Origin: an uncultured Granulosicoccaceae bacterium | GTDB taxonomy: Bacteria; Pseudomonadota; Gammaproteobacteria; Granulosicoccales; Granulosicoccaceae | Direction: 5' to 3' | Assembly (NCBI GenBank): GCA_938028465.1 | Contig: CALJAA010000140.1 | Location: 1 to 44,206 of the forward strand | Length of the DNA: 44,206 nt | Part shown: positions 16,467 through 24,429 of the stretch, piece after piece | Numbering within the stretch: position 1 is the stretch's first letter | How the letters are laid out: each line of letters starts with the position of its first letter | Position numbers and translations under genes: made by a program | The notes under the pieces: generated by a model | Told to the model about the DNA's origin: nothing | What the model saw: only the letters and a program-made list of their open reading frames with translations | The model's database searches: none

Positions 16467-17894
16467 TTAATCGAGCTTGAGTGCCAAGAATACAGGGCCC
16501 TGCTCACGCTGCACTAGGACGGCAACCGAGCCACCGCTGCTTAGCTCTTTTACTACTTGATTGAATTCCCTTGGCGTGTCCACTGCTTTATTATCAACCA
16601 TTAGCAACACATCGCCAGGCACAATCCCAGCCGTATCGCCAGGGCCGCCCTCGACCACCTGAGACACCACAACACCGCCTTTATCGATATTGAGGCGCTC
16701 ACGCGTTGAATCATCGAGACGATCAACCTCTAGAGCCAATAAGTTATCGGTCGCTTTTGGCGCTTGGCTGGATGTGCGGATTTCGTTGTTACCGGGTAAC
16801 TCACCAATATTGACGATCAACTCCACACTTTTTCCATCACGAACCACGCGTAAACGTGCATCTTGATTAGCGCTGATGCGCCCAACCATTGGAGGTAGGG
16901 ACGAAGAACGTTCAATACGATTATTTTCAAAATGCGTAATAACATCACCTACTTCTAGTGATGAGTTTGATGCTGGGCTGTCAGGCAATATACTGCTCAC
17001 CAATGCACCGTGTGCCGTGCGCATACCAAATGACTCGGCTAGTTCCATCGTCACTTCTTGAATAATCACACCTAACCAACCGCGAGATACTCGGCCATTC
17101 CTACGCAATTGATTGGCAACATCCATGGCGAGTTCGATCGGAATCGCGAACGACAAACCCATAAAGCTACCAGTACGGCTATAGATTTGACTGTTGATAC
17201 CAATCACTTCACCGTTAAGGTTAAATAGTGGCCCACCAGAATTACCAGGATTGATTGCAACATCAGTTTGAATGAAAGGGACATAGCTTTCGCTCGGCAA
17301 TGATCGGCCCGTCGCGCTAACAATGCCAGCAGTTACCGAAAAATCAAATCCAAAAGGCGAGCCAATAGCCAGTACCCATTCGCCTACTTGTAGCTCATCG
17401 CTATTACCAATGCTAACCACCGGTAAATCTTTTGCATTGAGCTTAAGCACGGCCACATCTGAACGTGGATCGGTGCCCACAACCGTTGCCACTAATTGGC
17501 GACGATCGTGCAAACTCACAATGACTTCATCAGCGTTTTCTACAACGTGGTTGTTCGTTAAAACATAACCATCTGCTGAAATTATAAAGCCCGAACCCAG
17601 CCCATCACCTTCAAATGGTTGTTGCTGAGGTTGGTCTTCTTTGAATCGTTTAATCAGATCATCAAGCGGATTACCTTCGCCATCCTCTGATGGTTTGGCA
17701 TCAACCGTGGTACGCGCTCTTTGCCGCGTACTGATATTGACAACCGCTTCGTGATTTTTCTTAACCAGCGTGGTGAAATCGGGCAAGTTGCCAGATAGGG
17801 CGTAGGCTGGTTGGCTTAAACCAAAGATTGCAAAAACTGCAATCGCTGAAGCCAACATGGCTTTAGAAGAAACAAGCTTTAAGATCTTATTCAT
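16467..17894 (-). CDS. mucD: Periplasmic serine protease, MucD/DegP type
   Basis: This Do-family protease and chaperone degrades misfolded periplasmic proteins. A signal peptide ends at AYA (about residue 32). The catalytic triad is in NNHVVENADE, DPRSDVAVLKL and NPGNSGGPLFN. Two PDZ domains follow (RGWLGVIIQEV and GGPGDTAGIVPGDVLLMVD). The length is 475 residues. It overlaps rseC by 4 bp and sits directly in the rpoE-rse operon, as mucD does in Pseudomonas. Sigma-E control is therefore likely. Confidence 0.96.
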   Translation of the reverse strand: MNKILKLVSSKAMLASAIAVFAIFGLSQPAYALSGNLPDFTTLVKKNHEAVVNISTRQRARTTVDAKPSEDGEGNPLDDLIKRFKEDQPQQQPFEGDGLGSGFIISADGYVLTNNHVVENADEVIVSLHDRRQLVATVVGTDPRSDVAVLKLNAKDLPVVSIGNSDELQVGEWVLAIGSPFGFDFSVTAGIVSATGRSLPSESYVPFIQTDVAINPGNSGGPLFNLNGEVIGINSQIYSRTGSFMGLSFAIPIELAMDVANQLRRNGRVSRGWLGVIIQEVTMELAESFGMRTAHGALVSSILPDSPASNSSLEVGDVITHFENNRIERSSSLPPMVGRISANQDARLRVVRDGKSVELIVNIGELPGNNEIRTSSQAPKATDNLLALEVDRLDDSTRERLNIDKGGVVVSQVVEGGPGDTAGIVPGDVLLMVDNKAVDTPREFNQVVKELSSGGSVAVLVQREQGPVFLALKLD

Positions 17895-18373
17895 TTAACC
17901 ATCCGCAGAGGTTGTTGCTCACCGTTGAGCTGTCTACTGATACGAGGGTTTAACCCTGCTAAACCAGTGGCGTGTTGTTCACAATTGTATGACGGATAAG
18001 CAAATATCCCTCCTACAAAACCGAAAATAGCCCCGAGGCTTGGCAATAATTGGCTATCGGTAGACAATTGGCTGGCTATGGCACCACCCGCCACTGCGCC
18101 CGCTAACAACCCCATTATCGGCAGTAAATACGCGCTATACACGCGCATCTTGTTGAAAATTGAAACATCCAAGAGTATTTCGACGCGATCACCGACCGCT
18201 AATTGGGCAGTGTATTCGCACTGAACCGAGGTTGGGGCTTGCACATCAGGTTCGCGTGGCAGCAGGCGAATTGCGCAGCCTTCACCTTTTTCGCATCGAC
18301 TACAACTTAAATCATCGAGCTGTACTTGCGCCAAACTATTGGTGAGACCAACAACACAGCCAGTGCGGATCAC
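17891..18373 (-). CDS. rseC: RseC/MucC membrane protein
   Basis: RseC/MucC proteins are inner-membrane modulators of the sigma-E response and of SoxR reduction; the mechanism is unclear. The 160-residue protein has the N-terminal cysteine motif CSRCEKGEGCAIRLL, then VGDRVEILLDVSIF and two membrane helices (AYLLPIMGLLAGAVAGGAIA and LGAIFGFVGGIFAY). It starts 4 bp after rseB and overlaps mucD by 4 bp. Confidence 0.94.
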   Translation of the reverse strand: MIRTGCVVGLTNSLAQVQLDDLSCSRCEKGEGCAIRLLPREPDVQAPTSVQCEYTAQLAVGDRVEILLDVSIFNKMRVYSAYLLPIMGLLAGAVAGGAIASQLSTDSQLLPSLGAIFGFVGGIFAYPSYNCEQHATGLAGLNPRISRQLNGEQQPLRMVK

Positions 18374-18377
18374 AGCC

Positions 18378-19343
18378 TTACTCTTTTAGTTTGAGTCGAG
18401 CTGCTTCCGCTATGGATTTCACCGCTTCCATCGGCACTTCACCTACAGCTGTCACGAAGCCGTTTTCTAAACTTAGGCTAAATGCGTTCATTGCACCCAT
18501 GCTGGAATGCCCCATCAAGCTTTTGTCTTGATCAGCTTTCATCACGTGTTCCACATACACTGAAACAGATGACATACCGTCGGATAACATCACATGTGAA
18601 ACGGGGCCATCGTTAATAGGCATCGGGCGGTATTGTTCGGATATTTTTGAATAGCCAATTGGCAAGTTTTCAAATTGAACACGATCAGGTTGCTCTGCTG
18701 GTGCTACCGCTTTTGGCTCGCGCCAACTAACTTGGTTTTCAGATACCCTGGTTTTAAATAATGCCCCGTCTATTTTTTGTGGGTACGCAATGGATGTAAA
18801 CATCACTTGCTCAATTGCCTTATTATTTTGATCGAACAGCATTGATCGCAACAACATGCTGCTTTCTTTATCTACCCACAAACGATAACCGTATCGGTAT
18901 TCATCTCGTGGTTGAATTTCGAGAACGTGAGTGTCAACTCCTGCAACGCGATCGCTATCAACTAGTGCCAGCTGATACACCTCATTATCTGCAATTGCAG
19001 CATCAAGTGTTGGTAAGGGGTTACGCGGTTTTGACTGACTCACTACAACAGATTGGCTATCGGGCCAAATGCATGTGACTAAGGAATGAGTACGGATAAC
19101 CTCGCGTGCTTCGCCATTCAGCGAAAGCATGTGTTCAAGCTCACCTCGGTTATCAGAACCATGGACAATACTCATCGACTCGACATTGTCGCCAGCGATA
19201 TGCACAAACGTACCCTTGTAGTTAAGGGTTTTAAGCGCTGTGGTCATTTTCTCTAGCAACTGCTCAGCAGTTGGCAGTTCGCCACACCAAGCAAACGGAC
19301 TAACAAGCGCCAAACTTAAAACAAGTGAGCTACGGATTAACAT
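18378..19343 (-). CDS. rseB: Sigma-E regulatory protein RseB/MucB
   Basis: RseB is a periplasmic protein that binds RseA and shields it from proteolysis until it senses mislocalised lipoproteins or LPS. The 321-residue protein has a signal peptide (cleavage after WCG) and the N-terminal LolA-like domain with LNYKGTFVHIAGDNVESMSI. YRYGYRLWVDKESSMLLRS and GHSSMGAMNAFS are typical. It begins 2 bp after rseA. Confidence 0.95.
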   Translation of the reverse strand: MLIRSSLVLSLALVSPFAWCGELPTAEQLLEKMTTALKTLNYKGTFVHIAGDNVESMSIVHGSDNRGELEHMLSLNGEAREVIRTHSLVTCIWPDSQSVVVSQSKPRNPLPTLDAAIADNEVYQLALVDSDRVAGVDTHVLEIQPRDEYRYGYRLWVDKESSMLLRSMLFDQNNKAIEQVMFTSIAYPQKIDGALFKTRVSENQVSWREPKAVAPAEQPDRVQFENLPIGYSKISEQYRPMPINDGPVSHVMLSDGMSSVSVYVEHVMKADQDKSLMGHSSMGAMNAFSLSLENGFVTAVGEVPMEAVKSIAEAARLKLKE

Positions 19344-19345
19344 GC

Positions 19346-20101
19346 TTATTGACCAGATGCCTGACTAGTGTTGATGCCGTCATACCCCACCAAACGCGAG
19401 TATGGCAGCATGCCTTGAAGGCTAGTCGTTGGTGAATGCTCAATGTGCTGAGCCATAAACATGTTTAATCGTTCTTCTTGCATTGCATTGCGTTCAGTGG
19501 GGCTATTTGCTGACGCATCAGTTGCAGATTTGACCCAATAGGTGCCACGGTTAGCCACGAGTTCGATTTGTGGCAAAACTTGCCCTGGAAGAGCTGGTGA
19601 AACTTGAGCTGCCGGCAACGCTGCGATGGCTTGTGGTTGATCGCCATTATCAGCCTGCTTCATAAAATTAAGGCCAAAAACGGTCGCTAATGCCACACTA
19701 GCGGCAACGGCTAAACCGCCGAATGCAGCATGTCGTTTTACCGGTGCCGGCTGATCAATGACGGTATTGGTAGAATCAGAGACAGGTGCGGCGGCGGCTG
19801 GCGTTCTAGCTGCGGTTGATTCGTGGTTCATGCCACCAACCAGGTCGGTACCGATTGGCGTGACATTTGAGTGAGCGGGCTCGTTCTCTAGAGCCGCCCA
19901 AACTCGCGATGCAATATCGGTATCCACTTTAACTGCTTCATTTTTCATGACATCACGAGCTAAATGGTAGCGCGCCCATGTTGCTTTGAGCTCCTCATCG
20001 CTGCATAAATCAGAGATTCGAGCTTGCGAGTCAATATTCTGCCACTCGCCATCCATTAACTGAGACAAGGTTTCTTTATTATCTGGACCGTTCATTTTCA
20101 T
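19346..20101 (-). CDS. rseA: Anti-sigma-E factor RseA/MucA
   Basis: RseA holds sigma-E inactive at the inner membrane and is cut stepwise by DegS and RseP under envelope stress. The N-terminal cytosolic domain has LSQLMDGEW and TWARYHLARDVM. A membrane helix (GGLAVAASVALATVFGLNF) lies near residues 127-145. The periplasmic end carries LQGMLPYSRLVGYD. An Ala/Pro/Thr-rich linker separates domain and helix. The length of 251 aa is longer than E. coli RseA (216). It lies 73 bp after rpoE. Confidence 0.95.
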   Translation of the reverse strand: MKMNGPDNKETLSQLMDGEWQNIDSQARISDLCSDEELKATWARYHLARDVMKNEAVKVDTDIASRVWAALENEPAHSNVTPIGTDLVGGMNHESTAARTPAAAAPVSDSTNTVIDQPAPVKRHAAFGGLAVAASVALATVFGLNFMKQADNGDQPQAIAALPAAQVSPALPGQVLPQIELVANRGTYWVKSATDASANSPTERNAMQEERLNMFMAQHIEHSPTTSLQGMLPYSRLVGYDGINTSQASGQ

Positions 20102-20174
20102 TCCTACTTAAATCCGGCTTTACGCCTCTTCTAACAACTAAGCGTTACAACTAATGAGCAAAGAAGCTTTAACA

Positions 20175-20780
20175 TTAAGCTTTTTGCGATTTACCGCTTT
20201 GGTTTTCGGCAATTAGGGGTGCGAGATTGTTATCTATTGCTTCACGCGCTCTAAAGATGCGTGACCGTACTGTTCCGATTGGACATTCCATAGCTGATGC
20301 AATGTCATCGTATGACAATCCTTCAAATTCACGCAGCGTGATAGCTGTGCGCAAATCGTCTGGCAAGGATTGGATAGTTTGCTGCACCACCTGACCGATC
20401 TCATCAGTGAGGAGCTCTCGCTCTGGGGTAGCATTTTCGCGCAATGCGCCGCCACTCTCGTACTGCTCTGCATCTGCAGAATCAATGCCGGTATCCGAAA
20501 TTTTGCGGCTCATCGTAACCAAATGATTTTTGGCAGTATTGATGGCAATACGGTAAAGCCATGTGTAAAACGCACTATCGCCACGGAAATTAGCTAAACC
20601 GCGGTAGGCTTTGATAAAGGCTTCCTGGGTGACGTCCTGCGACTCGTGGCTGTCATGCACATAACGCGACACGAGGTGGCCGATTTTGTGTTGGTACTTA
20701 AGGACAAGTACGTCAAACGCGGATTTATCACCGCGTTGGACACGCTGAACCAGCGCCATGTCGATGTCTTTTTCACTCAA
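20175..20780 (-). CDS. rpoE: RNA polymerase sigma factor RpoE/AlgU
   Basis: This ECF sigma factor directs the envelope-stress regulon. The start chosen is TTG 20780, which gives SEKDIDMALVQRVQRGDKSA, matching the N-terminus of AlgU and RpoE, and is preceded by GGAG at 8 nt. The product has 201 residues. Region 2 contains DVTQEAFIKAYRGL and FYTWLYRIAINTAKN. Region 4 contains LREFEGLSYDDIASAM and PIGTVRSRIFRARE. The frame is open for 48 further codons upstream, to ATG 20924, so a longer form cannot be excluded. It heads the rpoE-rseABC-mucD operon. Confidence 0.96.
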   Translation of the reverse strand: MSEKDIDMALVQRVQRGDKSAFDVLVLKYQHKIGHLVSRYVHDSHESQDVTQEAFIKAYRGLANFRGDSAFYTWLYRIAINTAKNHLVTMSRKISDTGIDSADAEQYESGGALRENATPERELLTDEIGQVVQQTIQSLPDDLRTAITLREFEGLSYDDIASAMECPIGTVRSRIFRAREAIDNNLAPLIAENQSGKSQKA

Positions 20781-20924
20781 CCGTTTTTCTCCAACATGGG
20801 CTCCAGCCTGGCTACTTTTTGTTGAACCGTTGGCCACCTTGGCCAGCGAGATCGAGCTTCCGCAGGACGTCGTTTTGGTTAACGCAGTAGTTTGTTGGTA
20901 AATCATAACAGTGTTGTATCCCAT
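20781..20924 (-). other. In-frame open leader upstream of rpoE
   Basis: Forty-eight codons from ATG 20924 run without a stop into the rpoE frame; a TAA closes the frame just above. The translated leader is rich in Ser, Thr and Lys and does not resemble sigma region 1. There is no good ribosome site before ATG 20924. E. coli has a leader peptide, RseD, in the same place, coupled to rpoE. Here the leader would be fused to RpoE if translated. Confidence 0.5.
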
Positions 20925-20947
20925 ACCGGGTGATTTGCAGACTTACA

Positions 20948-20973
20948 TCAGACATTTAACGCAGGTATAGTTC
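20948..20973 (-). promoter_or_regulatory. Possible sigma-E-type promoter of rpoE
   Basis: On the minus strand GAACTA (plus 20973-20968) is followed after 15 bp by TCTGA (20952-20948). Sigma-E promoters have GAACTT and TCTGA-like boxes about 16 bp apart. Autoregulation of rpoE is the rule in this family. The spacing is one base short, so this is a candidate only. Confidence 0.45.
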
Positions 20974-21036
20974 AGCGACATCCTCAAAAAATTGTGTACT
21001 AGACGACACAATTTTGTATTTGATAAGGGAATTCTC

Positions 21037-21855
21037 ATGTTATTGCCCCTAAAAGCCTCTGTAACTACGCTGCTACAGCCTAATACCAACATCTTATTGG
21101 TCGACCTACGCCCAGCAGAAGATTATGACAATGGGCACATACCCGGTGCTCTCTGGCTCGATGCGCGTCGTCTAAGCCGTACCGACAAGCCTATGGGTGG
21201 GCTGCTACCCGATGCTGAAGCTGTCAATGCGATTGCACACGACTTAGGCTTAAAGGCAGATCATCACATCGTTGCATATGATGCTGGTGGCTCAACCGCC
21301 GCCGCTCGCTTGGTATGGGTACTCAATGCTTACGGCTGGGATGCAATAAGCTGGCTTGATGGTGGGTTCGCCGCTTGGCTGGCCAGTGGTGCAGATCAAA
21401 GCCACGACAATCCAACACCGATACACGGCACAGAGGTATCACTCTCTTTTAAGGGTGACAACATCATCAACACGCCAGAATTAGTGCAACGCTTAGACAA
21501 ACCCAATCTTTCAATCATTGATGTACGCAGCCACGCCGAATACGAAGGCAGTGACGTGCGAAGTGAATTTGGCGGGCACATGCCCGGCGCCGTTCACTAC
21601 GAATGGACTGACATGCTGGATAAGTCACTTAACTTGCAAGCAGATGAAGACATACAACAAACACTTGATAACTTAGGGGTGAATAAAGACGACGATGTGG
21701 TGGTGTATTGCCAAACTCATCAACGCTCCGCTGTCACCTATGTCGTACTTAAAAACTTGGGTTATGAAAAGGTCATTGCGCTTGATGGCGCTTGGTCAAA
21801 CTGGGGTAACGATTCATCAACTCCTAAGGTGCAAGGCAATAAACCGTCTGACTAA
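21037..21855 (+). CDS. rhdA: Thiosulfate sulfurtransferase, RhdA-type rhodanese
   Basis: Rhodaneses transfer sulfane sulfur from thiosulfate to acceptors such as cyanide through a persulfide on an active-site Cys. The 272-residue protein has two rhodanese domains. The first (VDLRPAEDYDNGHIPGA) is inactive. The second carries the loop CQTHQRSAVTY, close to the CQTHHRS loop of Azotobacter RhdA, rather than the CGSGVT loop of mercaptopyruvate enzymes. ATG 21037 has AAGGGA at good spacing; GTG-type starts further up give atypical residues. It is divergent from rpoE and its stop overlaps that of rsgA (CTAA). Confidence 0.93.
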   Translation: MLLPLKASVTTLLQPNTNILLVDLRPAEDYDNGHIPGALWLDARRLSRTDKPMGGLLPDAEAVNAIAHDLGLKADHHIVAYDAGGSTAAARLVWVLNAYGWDAISWLDGGFAAWLASGADQSHDNPTPIHGTEVSLSFKGDNIINTPELVQRLDKPNLSIIDVRSHAEYEGSDVRSEFGGHMPGAVHYEWTDMLDKSLNLQADEDIQQTLDNLGVNKDDDVVVYCQTHQRSAVTYVVLKNLGYEKVIALDGAWSNWGNDSSTPKVQGNKPSD

Positions 21856-22730
21856 GGCTCATCAGTTAGCTTGATATAGTTATCGTATCGCCATTGAGCA
21901 ATGGTATTGTCATCAACCGATTGCTTAACCGCACAGTTGGGCTCATGGCGATGCGAACAATTAGCAAATTTGCAATCCTGGCCAGCACGAGCAATATCAA
22001 TATAGCCATGGCGCACATCCACGCTGTTTAATTCTGCAAATGTAAATTGCCTTACACCCGGCGAATCAATAATTGAACCCTCCCCCATCTCATACCAGTA
22101 GGTTACTGACGTAGTGTGAGACCCAAAGCCGGTGGCTGCGGATATCGCGCCTTCGCGTACATCGCGATCGGGTAGAAGAAACTTAATCAGCGACGATTTG
22201 CCAACTCCAGATGCGCCAACAAACGCGACGCTTTTATCTTGAAGTAAATCGAGCAAACTTTGCATACCTTCCGCGCTATCTCGACTAACGGCTAAAGAGT
22301 TATAACCCATCTGTGCATAAGCCTTTAGCATCATGTCTAATTTGCGACGCTCTGTTTGCTCGTACAAATCAATTTTATTTAAGATGATTATCGGAGAGAT
22401 GCCCGTGTTTTCAGCCGCCACACAAAACTGATCAATAAGCAGTGTGTCGATACCCGGAGGATGAGCTGAGACAATAGCCAAATGCGTTAAGTTAGCAGCG
22501 AGTGGGCGCGGTTTACCACGGGCGTCTCCGCGCTGTAAAACGGTGGTTCGCTCATATAAGCGTGTGATGCGATCATCGTTGTAGTCGACAACATCGCCAG
22601 CCACCAGCATCGGTAACTTGGTTAAGGGCATAGCTCGAACCAGCTCGCCACTGTCTAGCTGCACAGCAACTGCAGCACGGAAATTAGCGATAACTCGCCC
22701 TTTCTCAGTCAAGTGATTTAGATCTTCCAA
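21852..22730 (-). CDS. rsgA: Small ribosomal subunit GTPase RsgA
   Basis: RsgA is a late 30S assembly factor with a circularly permuted GTPase domain. After an N-terminal OB-fold, G4 (ILNKIDLYE) comes before G1 (VGASGVGKSSL) and G3 (IDSPGVRQF). The C-terminal zinc knuckle is CKFANCSHRHEPNC. The length of 292 residues is normal. It lies divergent from orn, its usual neighbour. Confidence 0.97.
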   Translation of the reverse strand: MEDLNHLTEKGRVIANFRAAVAVQLDSGELVRAMPLTKLPMLVAGDVVDYNDDRITRLYERTTVLQRGDARGKPRPLAANLTHLAIVSAHPPGIDTLLIDQFCVAAENTGISPIIILNKIDLYEQTERRKLDMMLKAYAQMGYNSLAVSRDSAEGMQSLLDLLQDKSVAFVGASGVGKSSLIKFLLPDRDVREGAISAATGFGSHTTSVTYWYEMGEGSIIDSPGVRQFTFAELNSVDVRHGYIDIARAGQDCKFANCSHRHEPNCAVKQSVDDNTIAQWRYDNYIKLTDEP

Positions 22731-22871
22731 TTAATGCGACTGCTTGTTAGTAACTACGCCGCTGTGGTCAGTTATTGCACTGTGAAAAATGCAATTTATC
22801 TTCATCAAATATACACAATTGCACAGAGTGTGCTTGAATACTTACAAACTGATTAATTTGGACAGCGCTCG

Positions 22872-23414
22872 ATGCCGGTAAATGACAACAACTTGATGTG
22901 GGTAGACCTCGAAATGACAGGGCTTGAACCCGATACGGACACCGTCATCGAGATAGCCACCATTTGCACCGATGCAGATCTGAACATACTGGCAGAAGGC
23001 CCCGTCTTTGCGATCCAGACTGAGCAATCTTACCTAGACAAAATGGACGAATGGAACGTCAAACACCACAATGAATCAGGCTTAGTGGCTCGGATCAAAG
23101 ACAGCAATATCTCGATGCGGGAAGCCGAGCTGCAAACATTGGCATTTATGGCTGAATGGGTGAGCCCATCAACCTCCCCGATGTGCGGAAACAGTATTTG
23201 CCAAGATAGACGCTTCATGGTGCGCACCATGCCAGAGCTAGAAGCGTTTTATCACTACCGCAACATTGATGTCAGCACCGTTAAAGAGTTAGTGCGCAGA
23301 TGGCACCCGAATGATGTTGGCTTTAAAAAGAAAAACACGCACCTAGCATTAGATGATATACGCGAATCCATTGCTGAATTGCAGCATTATCGTAAGACGG
23401 TTTTTTCTATTTAA
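22872..23414 (+). CDS. orn: Oligoribonuclease
   Basis: Orn degrades short RNA oligomers, especially dinucleotides, including pGpG from cyclic-di-GMP turnover. The DEDDh exonuclease motifs are [14 protein letters not shown] (Asp, Glu), [12 protein letters not shown] (Asp) and [11 protein letters not shown] (His, Asp). The 180-residue length is normal. The 141 bp between rsgA and orn must hold promoters for both; I see no clear boxes. The stop is followed directly by a truncated repeat. Confidence 0.98.
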   Translation: MPVNDNNLMWVDLEMTGLEPDTDTVIEIATICTDADLNILAEGPVFAIQTEQSYLDKMDEWNVKHHNESGLVARIKDSNISMREAELQTLAFMAEWVSPSTSPMCGNSICQDRRFMVRTMPELEAFYHYRNIDVSTVKELVRRWHPNDVGFKKKNTHLALDDIRESIAELQHYRKTVFSI

Positions 23415-23432
23415 GTCATTCCCGCGCAGGCG
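23415..23432. repeat. Truncated copy of the 26-bp palindrome
   Basis: GTCATTCCCGCGCAGGCG matches the left arm, loop and start of the right arm of the repeat family, then stops three bases before the recR stop codon. It fills nearly all of the 20-bp gap between the convergent orn and recR genes. The missing right arm means no full hairpin can form. Confidence 0.75.
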
Positions 23433-23434
23433 AC

Positions 23435-24028
23435 CTAAACTTCGCTACGCTTACTAAACGCCACCGACAAAGTACCGCCATCAGCAAATTCCAACTCGCT
23501 ACCAATCGGGATACCTTGAGCAAGCTGCATAACCTTAACGTTCTCAGCTCGGGCAAGTTCGGTGATAAAGCTAGCTGTTGCTTGCCCCTCTAATGTTGGG
23601 TTCGTTGCGAGAGTGAGCTCTTTAATTTCACCTGTGGCTAAGCGCGCTTTCAGTAAATCTAAACCAAGATCCTTTGGCCCTATTCCGTCCAATGGTGATA
23701 AATGCCCGAGCAACAAAAAGTAGCGACCACGAAACGCAGTGGATTTTTCTATGGCTAACACATCAGCTGGGTTTTCGACAACACACAATAAACTGCCGTC
23801 TCGCTCCTCATCGGCGCACCACTTACACAGCTCGTGCTCTGTAAATATGCGGCATTGCGTGCAATGCTGTACTCGTTGCATTGTTTCAACTAACAGCTCA
23901 CCCAGTTTAGTTGCCGCAGCTCTATCGCGTTGCAGTAAATGCAGTGCCATGCGTTGTGCCGACTTCGGCCCAACTCCTGGCAAACCACGTAAGCCTTGAA
24001 TGAGATCATCGAGCAGTGAATGTTGCAT
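23435..24028 (-). CDS. recR: Recombination protein RecR
   Basis: RecR works with RecO (also in this window) in RecF-pathway gap repair. The helix-hairpin-helix GLPGVGPKSAQRMALHLL is at residues 14-31. The zinc site is CTQCRIFTEHELCKWC, followed by a Toprim domain with VVENPADVLAIE. The length is 197 residues. It ends the dnaX-ybaB-recR operon. Confidence 0.98.
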   Translation of the reverse strand: MQHSLLDDLIQGLRGLPGVGPKSAQRMALHLLQRDRAAATKLGELLVETMQRVQHCTQCRIFTEHELCKWCADEERDGSLLCVVENPADVLAIEKSTAFRGRYFLLLGHLSPLDGIGPKDLGLDLLKARLATGEIKELTLATNPTLEGQATASFITELARAENVKVMQLAQGIPIGSELEFADGGTLSVAFSKRSEV

Positions 24029-24059
24029 GGCTTTTCGCTTTAACCGAGTGCTTAACTAT

Positions 24060-24383
24060 TTAAAACGGTAGCTTCATGCCAGCAGGCAGTTCAATGCCAC
24101 TAGTTAAGCCACTCATTTTTTCCGCCGATGCGGCCGCCAGTCTTTGCGCAGCGTCGTTCACAGCTGCGGCGATAAGATCTTCAAGCATATCTTTATCATC
24201 GCCAATCAAGCTATCGTCGATGGCAACCTTGACGAGTTCATGTGCGCCATTCATAGTGACCTTTACCAAGCCACCACCACTCTGACCATCGATGGTCATG
24301 TTGGCGATTTCCTGCTGCGCTTTTTGCATGTCTTCCTGCATTTTTTGCGCTTGCTTCATCATGTTGCCTAAGCCGCCTTTCAT
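24060..24383 (-). CDS. ybaB: YbaB/EbfC nucleoid-associated protein
   Basis: YbaB is a small dimeric DNA-binding protein. The 107-residue protein starts [20 protein letters not shown] and has [19 protein letters not shown] and the C-terminal [13 protein letters not shown], all typical of the family. It lies between dnaX and recR with gaps of 46 and 31 bp, the conserved order. Confidence 0.97.
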   Translation of the reverse strand: MKGGLGNMMKQAQKMQEDMQKAQQEIANMTIDGQSGGGLVKVTMNGAHELVKVAIDDSLIGDDKDMLEDLIAAAVNDAAQRLAAASAEKMSGLTSGIELPAGMKLPF

Positions 24384-24429
24384 GATTGTCTCCAGTAATT
24401 ATTATGTTGGTTATGCGTTAGTGGCGACG

